Assembly (NCBI RefSeq): GCF_021130785.1
Contig: NW_025778024.1
Location: forward strand, 36,001-100,000
Direction of reading: 5' to 3'
DNA length: 64,000 nt
Source: Homalodisca vitripennis
Taxonomy: Eukaryota > Arthropoda > Insecta > Hemiptera > Cicadellidae
Positions 38,572-49,428 of the stretch are shown in pieces. The notes beneath the pieces were generated by a model, which worked only from the letters and a program-made list of their open reading frames with translations, did not search any database and had not been told where the DNA came from. How positions within the stretch are numbered: position 1 is the stretch's first letter; each line of letters begins with the position of its first letter. Made by a program: the position numbers and the translations under genes.

Positions 38572-39990
38572 TTAAAAAAGGAGACTAGCTATCCTCCTCT
38601 TCCCTGAAATGTTAAGATGGAGGCCAAATTTGGTGTAAAGTTGAGGCTTGAATACTGAGCTGAGTGACAGGAAATGGGCATGAACAAACTGTGAAACGAT
38701 TTGAAAAATTGTCATATTAATCTTAGAAATCAAACTATTTAGATCAGGCCTATCCCGTCTATAAGGAAGGCCAACCACAATCACGTTTGTGTTGCTAGTC
38801 GATGTTAATAATCTGGTAAATGAGTTTAATAAATCTTCACTACAGTGTCCAGAATTTACATCATTGGTCCCACCAAAAATTATCAAATAATCATTTTTAC
38901 ATAAATCACTAGATACATCATCTATATCATGTACAACATGATCCAACTTAGCACCAGGTCTGACAAAAGAAAGTACATCAGAACCACTATTACATTTTTT
39001 TTGTAACAAGTTACTTAGCAGTTTACCATGACTGTCAGTTAACAACCTAATTTTCCTTCTTGGACGTCTTACAGAAACAGAAGGAGAGACATTTTCCTCA
39101 TCGCAGTATTCTGGTGTTAAGCTTAACACTTCCGTACTGATTACATTTGTTTTACTATTAGCACATTTGTTTGACCTAGAAGTCTTGTGTCTCTTAAGGT
39201 GACTAGGAGAGTTGTGCAATCTTATTGGACTACCAAAATCTCCACTTACTGTTGGAGTTACCCCTACCACCTCACAAGGAGGGTTCAGATTCGTCAAGGG
39301 AAGAGAGGATGGAGTAAGGATTATTGAGCTCAAAAGAGACATCAAGAGAGGTACTGGGGTGAATTTTACTGGAAGTTTGGACAGTTACCCAACCTAACTC
39401 ATCTGACTGCTCCCCTCCAGCCTCCAGGGAAGCTGGTTTAAGCTGTACTTTCATGAGATCAGGTTGATCAGTTGACGACACTATCAAGCTACTTGAAGAA
39501 CAAACCTCACTTAAATCAGAATTTACATGCAATATCACATCAGTGTACCAATCAAGAAACGGTATCTGCAACATCTTATTACAGTAAGCTTCATTAACCA
39601 ATTTAGTATACATCAAGACATTCAAGCCACACTCATAGTTGTTGTTTTGTTTTGCACAATCCACCTCAACAAGAGTAAGTCCAGCATTCAGTCTCTCGAT
39701 CAAAATTTTCGCACTTAAGAGATTGTGTTTGCCAAGCGAATCAAAATGGAATGCCTGCTTTACAAACAAGTCTACGAATAGTAAAACTCCATTGATCACC
39801 AGAATCACTTTTAATTTTATCAAGGTTATTGCCTATACAAAAAAACGCATATTTAGAGTTATTAAAATGATAATTCCTCTAGAAATTGGCAAAACATCAC
39901 CAGAATCACCCAAACTTAACAAATTGCGTAACAGATGGGACCGAAAAATATCAATCCATACCTAGAATCATACCTTCTATCTTCAGTAGA
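38572..39990 (-). pseudogene. LINE ORF1: C48 (ULP1)-like protease region plus SGNH esterase domain
   Basis: 39,272-39,823 codes FHFDSLGKHN..SAKILIERL and, 30-odd residues later, NNNYECGLNVLMY, matching the Asp and Gln/Cys parts of C48 cysteine proteases. The segment before it, in another frame, has GDQW where families have GxHW, so the catalytic His seems replaced. 38,572-39,345, overlapping in a different frame, codes an SGNH/GDSL hydrolase: TDSHGK (nucleophile Ser), FGGTNDV (block III) and FGLHLNISGK (His block). SGNH esterases are known in CR1 ORF1 proteins. A single frameshift near 39,290 probably split one ORF1, since the Ser/Pro-rich linker reads through in both frames. Confidence 0.7.
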
Positions 39991-40080
39991 AAACTTTAAA
40001 CAAAGAAGAAAAGAATTGTTTAGCCATTGGTATCGGAAGATATTAATGTATAACACTTTTGTAAGTGAGAGTATGGAAAT

Positions 40081-40600
40081 AAATTCATTGTAGAATCAAT
40101 TTGGACTTCATATATGCTACAAAATAAAGCCTGTACAACTTTTTAGCTTTATCTCTAAAGGTAACGCAAAAAAGCGTATTTACGTAACGTCAATCACGGT
40201 GTATACTTTGTCTGTGAGAGAGAGTAAACATAGCGGAGATGGCTGCAATATTGGGTTCCGTTACGCAGTAATCAGTCACACTCGTTAACGTTTGTTGTTT
40301 GCTCCAGCGATGATGCAACTTCGATATTCCTTGAATGTTTCATTTATTTCGTAAACAATTAGCAGATATGTTTTTTGTCATTTGAAATGAAATAATGATT
40401 TATTCCAGCATTTTTGTACAATAAAAAGAAAACAAAACCCCTCTATGGAATATGAACTAGCCACGTTTACAAGTATAGTGGCCAGATAAAAAAAAAACTG
40501 TGACGTCTTGTTCCTTGTAGCAGACTACAAACACATTAAACTATACAGCCACAATTACACTATTATATTTAACAAAGCAATACAATTCATAAAAAAATAT
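40081..40600. other. AT-rich spacer, nothing recognised
   Basis: A GAGAGAGAG-type run (about 40,213) and AT-rich sequence without coding potential. Confidence 0.5.
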
Positions 40601-40639
40601 CGAAACTATTTTAAAATAATATAGTTTTAAGTTTATTGT

Positions 40640-41180
40640 TCTAAATAATAAATAATTTAAAAATATTTACAAAGTACTTACAGAAAACAACCATCTTTTT
40701 ACCTTACTGCCTAAACGTTCTTAGACCTACTGATAGTTTAATTGACAAGGGTAGCTTATTAAAAAACGTAGGACCGCTATGACGAAATGAACATTTAAAC
40801 GACGATTTATAAAAACTTTTGGAGTTCTAAATATTCTACGATTTATATTACGCGTTAAATATAAAAGATTATTAGTTCCAGTATCACCGCTTCTCTGGTA
40901 AAATAATCTAAGAACTTTATAGATAATATGACTGAATGGGCAAAAATGTTAACTCAATAAACAAAGAAAAGAAATGTCACGGATTTTATTAACATAATCT
41001 GTAAAAAAGTGATTTTCAATAACACGCAATTTTTGAATTAGTTATTTATATGCATCAACCCCAACAAACCACCCTATATTGTAATCTGGAATCAACTAAG
41101 GCAAAATACAACATTCTTAACAAAAGTTTTTTATGTAAGAAATTTATATGTTTTTTCCAATTAAGGTTTTCATCTAAAAC
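40640..41180 (-). pseudogene. LINE reverse transcriptase C-terminal fragment
   Basis: Minus-strand reading in shifting frames gives LDENLNWKKHINFLHKKL, MLYFALVDSRLQYRVVCWG and, further on, LRLFYQRSGDTG and NINRRIFRTPKVFINRR. These are the thumb and C-terminal blocks that follow the catalytic core in many LINE ORF2 proteins. The core itself is missing and stops interrupt every frame. A 5'-truncated dead copy of a family different from the neighbouring CR1 element. Confidence 0.65.
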
Positions 41181-41754
41181 TATTCATTAAAAAATATATA
41201 CTGATTGATTATGCCTTCCCGTAAAAGTCAGTTGCGAAAAACTATAAATAATGCGAACAGGTTTGGTTACAGTTCATTCATTATACATTCCTATGCCAAA
41301 ACTAAATAAGTTTCAATATTTCAGTGGATCACATTATCTGATGACGGGTATTTCTGCCTTGTTTTAAACAACGTCAAAATTGTCTATATATAAACTACTT
41401 TGTAGAGCCTAAGGACTAGATGGAATTTAGAATCATCCTTATTAACAACCATTACAACAGGTTGATTTTTATATCTCTCTGTTTTTTTTTTTCTTAAGTT
41501 GAAAATATCATATTAAAATAAAAGGCAAGGGAGTAACTTATCTTTAACACAGAACAATTTATCATTAAGGTAGGTCTATTTGAGTGTAAGAAAATTGCAT
41601 TAGTATTTGTCCAGTTTAGTTCCAAATGTGTTTCATACTTTCCTATTATTTCTTTTTTTTATTCTTTACAATATGAGGTTGTGATTGAGAGGTCTTAATA
41701 GCGCTTAATCCACCTCTTTAATAAATTTCCGCCTCAATTAATATATTTTCAATA

Positions 41755-41845
41755 CAGGATAAATCACAAAACTGGCTCTGCCGGGACACACCCAGATATC
41801 TCACTTGCCGGGCGAGAATGCTACCATGACACTACAGAGCCGTTA
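41755..41845 (-). repeat. Decayed tRNA-derived SINE head
   Basis: The reverse strand reads GGCTCTGTAGTGTCATGGTA, GCATTCTCGCCCGGCAAGTG and, further on, GTGTCCCGGCAGAGCC. This is the typical layout of insect tRNA-derived SINEs (A-box-like TAGTGTCATGG, decayed B box, CCCGGCAGAGCC acceptor-like end). Not a functional tRNA: the B box is destroyed. Confidence 0.5.
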
Positions 41846-42019
41846 TCTTTTACGGTTCAATGATTGTGTATATTGACCGTTTCTGACACATACGTGTTTA
41901 AATAAACCGAAATAAAAAATGATGGGAAAGCTTGTAAAACGAATTTTGACACTATTATGCATATCTGAAATATTTATCATTTCATTTCATATACATGGAC
42001 GCATTTGTAAATACACACA

Positions 42020-42211
42020 AGTAGATATGAATGTGAGGGTTCTAGCTCACTTTTGGGACAGTCAGAAAATCAACGTAAAATACTGTTTAAAGGACAATAA
42101 ACTAATCTGTAACTCACGAATGAAAAATTAACTGAATCTATAGCTGTTTTACTGTTCATTGTAGGCTTCTAATTTATAAGCTGTTTTAATGAAAAAAATC
42201 CAGAAACCTTC
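42020..42211 (+). repeat. Polinton left terminal inverted repeat
   Basis: 192 bp beginning AGTAGATATGAATGTGAGGG. It matches the reverse complement of 56,424-56,613 with only a handful of substitutions and a 1-bp difference in an A run (about 96 percent by eye). Confidence 0.95.
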
Positions 42212-42218
42212 GAAATCT

Positions 42219-42524
42219 TTATTCCACGAAGTTAATTGTAACACAGTCTTTATCTTTAATAGTCTTCTTTCCAGTAACAACCAAGTGTAATTTTTCATTT
42301 TTGTTCAATTCTTTAATCTTTTTTTCATCCAAAACAGTCAAAAATCTGTTTGGCAAGTGTACTTTACAATCTTCCAACTCGGCAATTATTGTAAACCCGA
42401 ATTTATCTTTCATTTTCTCCAAATTCACAATTTTGTGTTTCTTATTTTCTTCTAATTCTATTAATTTCTTGTATTCTTTGAATGTTAAATCACCAACCTT
42501 ATTCAACTCTTGTAACAGTGCCAT
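42219..42524 (-). CDS. Small conserved-looking Polinton protein, unknown function
   Basis: 101 intact codons beginning 8 bp inside the left terminal repeat. The protein is Lys/Glu-rich with a predicted helical N-terminal half and a beta-rich C-terminal half (FGFTIIAELEDCKVHLPNRF, KLHLVVTGKK, CVTINFV). The alternating strands could be an OB-like single-strand-binding fold, but this is a guess. The start is chosen because CTATGTAAATGG matches the start motif of other genes in the element. It diverges from the polymerase cluster across a 560-bp control-like region. Intact reading despite the decay elsewhere may just reflect its small size. Confidence 0.7.
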   Translation of the reverse strand: MALLQELNKVGDLTFKEYKKLIELEENKKHKIVNLEKMKDKFGFTIIAELEDCKVHLPNRFLTVLDEKKIKELNKNEKLHLVVTGKKTIKDKDCVTINFVE

Positions 42525-43089
42525 TTACATAGAAAAAAATTAATACTTCTACACTTTTAAGGTGAAAAATCAACACTATACTTCCAAAATACACAAAAAA
42601 ACCGGGGTTTTGACCCTAAAAACGTGTTTTTAGGGTCAAAACCACAGCTCTTAAGGTGCATATATACTAGAGTTTTTTTGAAAAATCCTGAAAATCTACT
42701 GAATTTCTCTAATTATTGCGAATTTTTAGCTTTAAAGTTGATAATGTGAACGATATTTCTCGAAAAATCACTACAAAATTGAAATTTAAAAAATCTCTAA
42801 ATAAAATGTTTTCTATATAAATAGAAGAAATCAAAGGCTGTTTAACCATAAATTGTGCTGATTTGTATCAAATTTTAGTAAAAATCTGTACTTTTCAAAG
42901 TGTTAGTTAAACAAATTTTTCTTCTTTAAATAGAAGAATCAAAGGCTGTTCAACCATAAATTGTGCTGATTTTTATCAAATTTTGATAAAAATCCTTAGA
43001 AATCTACTGAATTATTGCTATTTTTCAGCTTAATAAAAAGATATTTTACTAAAAAGTAAAACTTGGCAGATTCAAATTTTCCTATTTAA
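42525..43089. promoter_or_regulatory. Divergent control region with perfect hairpin and duplicated block
   Basis: The largest gap in the element, between the first minus-strand gene and the plus-strand cluster. It holds an 18-bp perfect inverted repeat with a 2-bp centre at 42,606-42,643 (GGTTTTGACCCTAAAAAC and its complement). It also holds a ~75-bp direct duplication at 42,811-42,890 and 42,921-42,997 (AATCAAAGGCTGTT, ACCATAAATTGTGCTGATTT). A replication origin or bidirectional promoter is plausible but not shown. Confidence 0.6.
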
Positions 43090-43573
43090 ATGGAGAGGAA
43101 AAAGATATCCTGCCCGTACTGCAAAAAAGATGTTTTTGAACATCATTTTACCCGACATTATAAGTCGAAAAATCATTTGAAGAACAAAGAAATTTATAAT
43201 AAAGAACTAAATTATTTGAGGACTTGGGCTAAAGAGAATCAAATCGATGGTCACGAGAAGATGTACAATATAGAAAAATTGCGTGAACTAAAGAAAAATT
43301 TTAAGGAAAGTAAAAAAGATCTCAATCTATTTAAAGATGAAAAAATTCAATCAATCGCTGAGAAATTGTCCATTGAAAACAAACGATAAAACTAAGACTG
43401 AAATGATCGAAGAAATTGACAAAACTCTTAATGAGAAACCTGAAAATATCATTGATGTAGAAGTTTTATCCTCAATACATGGTCTATTTAAGCAATACAT
43501 TTTATACAAAATATTGAACGAAAATTTCATGTCAATTTACAAAATATCTTTCTATTTTGCGCCCAGAAATTAA
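43090..43573 (+). pseudogene. Zinc-finger protein or N-terminal part of the DNA polymerase, frameshifted
   Basis: The ATG at 43,090 sits in TATTTAAATGG. The first 25 residues hold CPYCKKDVFEHHFTRHYKS, a C2H2-like finger. Then follows a Lys/Glu-rich helical stretch to 43,389, where the frame breaks. Coding continues in the next frame to 43,573. Polinton polymerases of this type often start with a finger of this kind, so the segment may be the polymerase N-terminus and not a separate gene. Confidence 0.55.
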
Positions 43574-43619
43574 AAGTTTAATCGAAAAAATTTCAAGAAA
43601 CTGTGAAAAATAGTAAAAG

Positions 43620-46600
43620 GATATCTCTCTTTAGAATGCGAAATACGAACGAACTTTAGTGAACGGTGAAACACAAACTTGTCCAATGTACTTTACTATA
43701 AAAGCAGACGAGATCTTTGATGTAAACGACTTTATTACTAAGCAATTTAATAAATTAACACATCGAGAACAGACAAATCATCCAAATAAGGGTTCTGGAT
43801 GGACATTTAAAAGCTGCAAACAACTAGTTTTGAGCCTTAATAAACACGAAATAATGAAACGCAGGATCATATATCGATTTTGCCAAAGAAAATCAAAGAT
43901 AAGAAAGCTTGTGTAAATATCAAAAAATAAAGATGATTTCTGTTTTGTTTATTCTATCCGATGCGCTATTGAAAAACCTGAAAAGAATGCTGACAGAGCA
44001 AAGCAATACGAGAAATTTGTAAATGACGAGATATTTTTCAGGTTTCGAGTATCCAATGTCCTTAAAAGATATACAATTATTTGAAAAACGAAGCAGTAAA
44101 GCAAAGTATAATTATCCAAAAATGTCTGTAAATGTCTATAGTTTTGATGAAAAACTCAATATTGTTCCGTTACAAATTTCAGAAATTTATGATGCCGAGT
44201 TAGAAATCGATTTATTGTATGTTAAAACAAGATGACAAATCTCATTATGTTTTGATAACAGATTTAAATAAGCTCGTTCTTTCTCTCAGTTATCTAAGTG
44301 TAAAAATAAAAAATTTCTATGCAGAAGATGTTTAAAGCCATTTCTACAAATCTGGAGATTTAACAGACCATTTAGAAATTTGTAAAATCCACGAATGAAG
44401 TTTGTAAGCCAATTATGCCGTTTCCAGGTCAAACAACAACATTTACTAATTATCAAAAGAAATTTTCTCATCCTTACGTTATTTATATGGATTTTGAAAG
44501 CATATTAGAGAAGATTCTCACATGCAAAAACAATCCGCAAAAAGTCGACTACAACCAAGATTCAGAAGCACATTCCTTATGGTTTTACTCTATATTTAGT
44601 TTCGAATGTGACAATCGTATGTACAAACCGATATGTTATCGAGCAAAAAATGAAGAAGATTTGCCGAATGTTCCTGCAAAATTGTTTGAAGAGCTCAATA
44701 AAATATCAAAATATATAGCTACACAAAATATAATTCTAAGAACAAAAAACCTATGAAATTGACCGAAGAAGAAGAAATTTCGTACCAAAATTCCAGTCTT
44801 TGTCATATTTGTGAATGTGAGGGTTTTGATAATCAAACAAGAAAAAAAGTACGAGATCATTGTCATTTAACAGGTAAATTTAGAGGTTCAGCTCATTTAT
44901 CTTGTAACTTGAATCTCAAATTTTCCTCAAAATATTCCAGTTTTCTGCCACAATATGTCAAATTATGATACTCATTTGTACATAAAAGAATTGGCTAAAC
45001 AATATGGAAATGTTGATTTGATTGCAAACACAGATGAAAAATGTATAAATTATTCTGTAAATTCAGGATATGGCTATGAATTCGAAGGTGATAAACCAAG
45101 AAAATTCATCAAGTTTTCGTTTGTAGACACGTTCAGATTCATGGCCTCGTCTATAGAAAAGTTAGCTAAAAATCTAAAGAGAGATGACTTCAAACATACA
45201 AATCATTTTATACAAGATGGACTGAATGCAATTATAGAAAGACAACCAAATGACGAAGAAGAAATCTTTAAAATTCTATCTGGAAAAGGCATATTTCCCT
45301 ATGAATTTATCGACAGTATTGAAAAACTTGATTACACAGAAGAATTGAGAATTCAAGATTTCTATTCACTTTTGACAGACGAGAGCATATCTGAGAAAGA
45401 TTTTCAACACTACTTAAATGTATGGAACAAATTAAAAGTAAAAAATCTAGGAAATTACTCCGATCTCTATAACATTCAAGATGTTTCTATTGCTCGCTGA
45501 TATCTTTGAAAATTTTAGGAATATTTGTTTCAATTGCTATAAACTTGATCCAGCACATTATCTAACAGCTCCCAGTCTTGCATGGGATGCTATGTTAAAA
45601 TTAACGAAGATAGAATTACAATTAATTAGTGATTATAATATGTATTTAATGATCGAAAAAAGGTATTCGCGGAGGCATTTCTCAGTGTATTAAACGATAT
45701 GTGAAAGCAAATAACAAATACTTAAAAGATTTTGATTAAGACAAAGCCCGAAAAACTATTTGTTATACGTCGATGCAAACAACCTTTATGGGTATGGTCT
45801 TATGCAAAATTTACCATATAACGATATCAAGTGGATGGATCCTAAAACTATACACTACTGCAGAATGGAGAGAAACAATTTTGGAACTCATTGGCGACGA
45901 AGATTATGGCTATATTCTCGAAGTCGATCTTGGATATCCAACAAATTTACACGAACATCACAAAGATTTGCCTCTTGCTCCAGAACATTATAAAAATAAG
46001 TTGTGCACAACTCTACTGGATAAAACTGAATACGTTGTTCATTCGAGAAATTTGAAATTCTATCTGGAACAAGGAATGGTGTTAAAACATGTGAATAGAG
46101 TTATTGCATTCGATCAGAAGCCTTTTATGAAAAAGTACATTGATTTTAACACAAACATGAGAACCAAAGCTACAAGCGACTTTGAAAAGGACTTTTATAA
46201 GCTAATGAACAACTCAGTTTTTGGAAAAATCTATGGAAAATGTGCGAAATAGATGTGATATTAAGCTTGGAAATGAAGAATTTTCAATGAAACAAGCTAA
46301 GAAAACAAATTTCAAATGCTTTAACATCTTTGACGACAACTGTATAGCGAGTCACATGTACAAACAAAAGGTTAAATTTAACAAACCGATTTACATAGGA
46401 TTTTCAGTTCTCGACCTCTCAAAATTGCTAATGTACGAGTTTTATTACGACAAATTAAAGAAGTTTGATCCAGATTTGAATCTGTGTTACATGGATACAG
46501 ACAGTTATTTTCTAGAATTGAAACGTGATCCTTTTAAAATTATTAAAGAAAATATAGATGACTTTGATACAAGTGATTATCCAAAAGATCATGAATGTTT

Positions 46601-47011
46601 CACTACTAAAAATAAGAAGGTCATAGGAAAATTCAAAGACGAAGTTAAATAGCGAAGTTTTAGAAGAATTTTGTGGTTTAAGGATCAAAGATGTACTCGT
46701 ACAAATATCTAGACAAAAATCCAGTTAGGTGTAAAGGAATTAAGAGAAGCGTTGTAAATAAAACAATAAATATCGAAAACTTGAAGAGATGTTTGTTCGA
46801 AGATAAAGAAGAATTTAGGGAGATGACAGTCATCAAAAGTTATAAACATGAATTGTACACTGTTACCATAAACAAGCTGGCACTGAACGCTAAAGATGAT
46901 AAGAGAATTGTCCTAGAAAATAAGATCGATACAGTACCGTATGGCTATAAAAATGAAGCAAAATCTGATATATTAGACGAATTAAATAAACTTGGAAACT
47001 TTGACATGTAA
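43620..47011 (+). pseudogene. Polinton family B DNA polymerase (protein-primed type), multiply frameshifted
   Basis: Coding continues over at least nine frame segments from about 43,620 to the stop at 47,009-47,011. The exonuclease blocks are readable: YMDFES (Exo I, about 44,490), SNYDTHLYIKEL (Exo II, about 44,960) and YNIQDVSI (Exo III, about 45,470). So is a Cys/His cluster CHICE...RDHCHLTGKFRG before Exo II. The polymerase blocks are LYVDANNLYGYG (motif A, 45,763), KLMNNSVFGKIYG (motif B, 46,200) and CYMDTDSY (motif C, 46,486). This enzyme would replicate the element from its termini using a protein primer. Frames change near 43,920, 44,235, 44,756, 44,960, 45,490, 45,660, 45,850 and 46,230. 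Its last codon touches the integrase start. Non-functional here. Confidence 0.9.
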
Positions 47012-48033
47012 ATGGAAGATGATTTGATTCACTGTCACAAGTGTAAAAAAAAAACGAAAAATATAGATTCAAAAATCGTTCAAACTCAAAATGGATTGTA
47101 TAGAATTGCAGCAAAATGTTCAAAATGTAAGACAAATAAGAGTAAATTTATAAAGAATCCAAATGAAGAACAAGTAAAGAAAGAATCTAAGAATAAGGAA
47201 GAAATCGAGATTGAAGCTAGAGAAATTCATGCACCAGTACGAAAAAAGTTTAAAAAGAGAAAAATTATAACTTTAGGAATTGACGATTTATGGGCAGCAG
47301 ATTTAGTTATAATGTCTAACTATTCGGATCAAAATGATGGATTCAAGTATATGTTAAATGTTATTGATACTTTCTCAAAATATGCTTGGTCAAGAGCTAT
47401 CAAAAGAAAAAACGGCAAGGATGTTTCAAAAGCTTTCGAAGATGTAGTAAAAGATGCCATAAGGATCAATCACAAACCTCCTAACCTACTTCATACAGAT
47501 AAGGGTTTAGAGTTTAAAAATAAAGAATTTAACGATGTTTTGAGGAAATACAACATTAAGATTTATCATACTGAAAACGAAGAGAAATCAAGTATTGTAG
47601 AGAGATATAACAGAACTCAAAATGAGAGAATGAAAGTAATTTTTGAGATTAATAAAAACTTTAAATGGATCGATATTCTTCAAGAAATCGTAAACAATTA
47701 TAACGATACTGTTCACAGCACAATCAAAATGAAGCCTAAAGACGTAGATAAAGATGCCGAAAAAGAGTTATTAGAGTCGGTTTTTTAAGTATGTTCCACC
47801 TGAAATTCACACGAAAACTAAATTTAAAGTCGATGATCATGTAAGAATTGTTAGTAAAAAACAAACATTTTCGAACAAATATAAGAACAACTTGGTCAAG
47901 AGAAATCTTTGTGATTTATCAAATTAATAACACAGATCCTGTAACTTATAGTATAAAAGATTTAAATAATGAAGAAATAACCGGAAAGTTTTATGAATAT
48001 GAATTGAGAAAGTCAAAGATTTTTTCTATATAA
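47012..48033 (+). pseudogene. Polinton integrase (retrovirus-type DDE, zinc-ribbon N-terminus), frameshifted at 3' end
   Basis: 258 codons are intact to 47,788. Residues 9-50 form a zinc ribbon (CHKC...GLYRIAAKCSKC...KSKFIK, DUF5679-like). The catalytic core has Asp97 (WAADLV), Asp163 (LHTDKG) and Glu197 (SIVERYNRT), a D-x33-E spacing slightly shorter than the usual D-x35-E. The C-terminal SH3-like part (KFKVDDHVRIV, then VTYSIKDLNNEEITGKFYE) lies in other frames after breaks near 47,785 and 47,870, ending at 48,033. It would insert element ends into host DNA. The start codon directly follows the polymerase stop (TAA ATG). Confidence 0.9.
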
Positions 48034-48417
48034 ATGGAGGCTCAAAAGAAATGTTCAAGGTGCAAAGAATTTAAAGATTTTGAAGCTTTTCATAAAAATA
48101 AGAATACCAAAGATGGATTATACTATTATTGTAAGGATTGTCATAAAAAATATGCAAGAGAATTATACGATAAATTAGAAAAATTAACGTTAGAAGAGAA
48201 AAAATGTTGCGTTTGTAAAGAAATTAAGGATATTTCCAAATTTTACGATTGGCATTATAGTAAAGATAACAAGAAGGCTTTTTGTAGAGATTGTGCTAGA
48301 AGAATTAAACGAGAAAGTCAAAAGAAACCGACTCTTTGCGAGTGTGGACGAATCATTCAATGGTTACCTTATCTTCAAAAACATTTACAAACAAAATATC
48401 ATAATTCGAGAGTTTAA
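48034..48417 (+). CDS. Zinc-binding HNH/endonuclease-VII-like protein
   Basis: 127 intact codons. There are two zinc modules of the pattern KxCxxCKExKDxxxFxK...DGLYYYCKDCHKKYARE (residues 6-45 and 58-90), as seen in phage recombination-endonuclease-like and HNH-associated proteins, then CECGRIIQWLPYLQKHLQTKYH, a C2H2-like tail. No complete HNH catalytic triad is obvious, so nuclease activity is uncertain. The start lies in TCTATATAAATGG, where TAA is also the integrase stop. Its stop overlaps that of the convergent BRO-like gene by 4 bases. Confidence 0.7.
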   Translation: MEAQKKCSRCKEFKDFEAFHKNKNTKDGLYYYCKDCHKKYARELYDKLEKLTLEEKKCCVCKEIKDISKFYDWHYSKDNKKAFCRDCARRIKRESQKKPTLCECGRIIQWLPYLQKHLQTKYHNSRV

Positions 48418-49232
48418 TAAAATTTAGAAACATTTTCATCGTGTAATTTAGATATTCTATAAATCAGTCGAGATTCTGCCATATTTGTAGTAAAATGATT
48501 TCCGTTGTATAAAATATTCAAAGATTCTTTCATTTGGTTATAGAGATTGATAGAATTTGGTTCGTCATCAATGAACAAAATCTCTAATTCAGGATAATTT
48601 ATTTTTAGATGTTTTAATCGGTTTGGTATTTCTCGTTTCTGAGCTCTGATAACGTAATAAGGCCATTCCCACATGTGATTCTTCTTAATTAACACAAAAA
48701 CATGGTGCTTTTTTCTTATCAAAATCTTTTACATATCATATCTCTCTTCATTAATTCCATTCGCAATTCTTGATTCTCTATTTTCAAGGATTTCATTTGA
48801 CCTGAAATTTGTAACTGTTTTATTTCATCTTTTAACTGCTTATTTTCGTTTTCAAGTTTGTACTCACCATATTTTCTAATGGAAGGTAATACTTCTTTCG
48901 TAACCCAATTTTTAAAACAATTTCGCTTCTGGTTTATGCGATCTCAAAATTAAAGAATAAAGTCCAGATTCATTAACGAAAACAGTGTTATTTTGGAAGT
49001 TTTGAAGGTAAGCTATTTATAGCCCCCCTTATATTTAGATTAAAATAGAAGTTTTTTTTTATCATCTTCGTCAACGTTTATTCTGATCGTTTGCATAGTA
49101 TTTTCATATTCTAGAATTTTTGCTACGTCTTTAGCCTTAAAACCAGATCACATTGTTTTCGTCAACAATCGTAAAGATATGTTTGTTATTGAATTTTAGT
49201 TGATTATTGAGTAGGTCTACAACTGACTCCAT
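48414..49232 (-). pseudogene. BRO/MSV199-DUF3627-like protein, frameshifted
   Basis: Starts at 49,232 in TATCTAAATGGAG. Bro-N-type blocks are readable: HIFTIVDENNVIWF, then in other frames AKDVAKILEYENTMQTIR, then VFVNESGLYSLILRSHKPEA. A coiled coil follows, and from 48,722 an intact 102-codon C-terminal part (HHVFVLIKKNHMWEWPYYVI, RAQKREIPNRLKHLK, YPELEILF..DEPNSINLYNQ) of the DUF3627 type. Such proteins occur in baculo-, irido-, entomopox- and ascoviruses, where Bro-N binds DNA. At least three frame breaks are present. Confidence 0.7.
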
Positions 49233-49244
49233 TTAGATAGAAAT

Positions 49245-49428
49245 AAAAATTTAACTAGTAATTTTTATTTCAGTATAAAGTCCAGATTCATTGATAAAAA
49301 CAGGGTCAGGATGAAGATTGTTAAGGGGTCTATGGGATAGACTCTTGTAATTTATACATTCAAAAGTTTGTTTTCCTTGAAAATTTGAAGGTAAGAACGA
49401 TTCGTTCCCCCCTTGATTCATCATTCTT
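49245..49428 (-). CDS. Small ORF with partial duplication of the BRO-like N-terminus
   Basis: About 59 codons starting inside the stop of the minor capsid gene (ATGATGAAT). It contains NFQGKQTFEC and PDPVFINESGLYTEI, close to the SKLP..NTVFVNESGLYSLI stretch of the neighbouring BRO-like gene, including the GGGG-rich segment before it. Either a partial gene duplication or a small Bro-N protein. Weak as an independent gene. Confidence 0.4.

Larger units (their letters stand above)
35386..40080 (-). mobile_element. CR1-type non-LTR retrotransposon with ULP1-like and SGNH parts in ORF1
   Basis: On the minus strand: ORF1 remnants (about 40,000-38,572), ORF2 with endonuclease (38,412-37,600) and reverse transcriptase (37,499-35,822), a short 3' region, and a 3' end with ATTGATTGATTG-type repeats (35,386-35,402), as in CR1/L2-type elements. 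A few frameshifts break it, but protein similarity is clear throughout, so it is younger than the LINE at 13.6-18.6 kb. The 5' end is uncertain. Confidence 0.8.

Noticed and set aside
42606..42643. Reading the hairpin as a bacterial rho-independent terminator
   Set aside because: The context is a eukaryotic virus-like transposon; there is no defined T tract after the stem and genes on both sides diverge from it.
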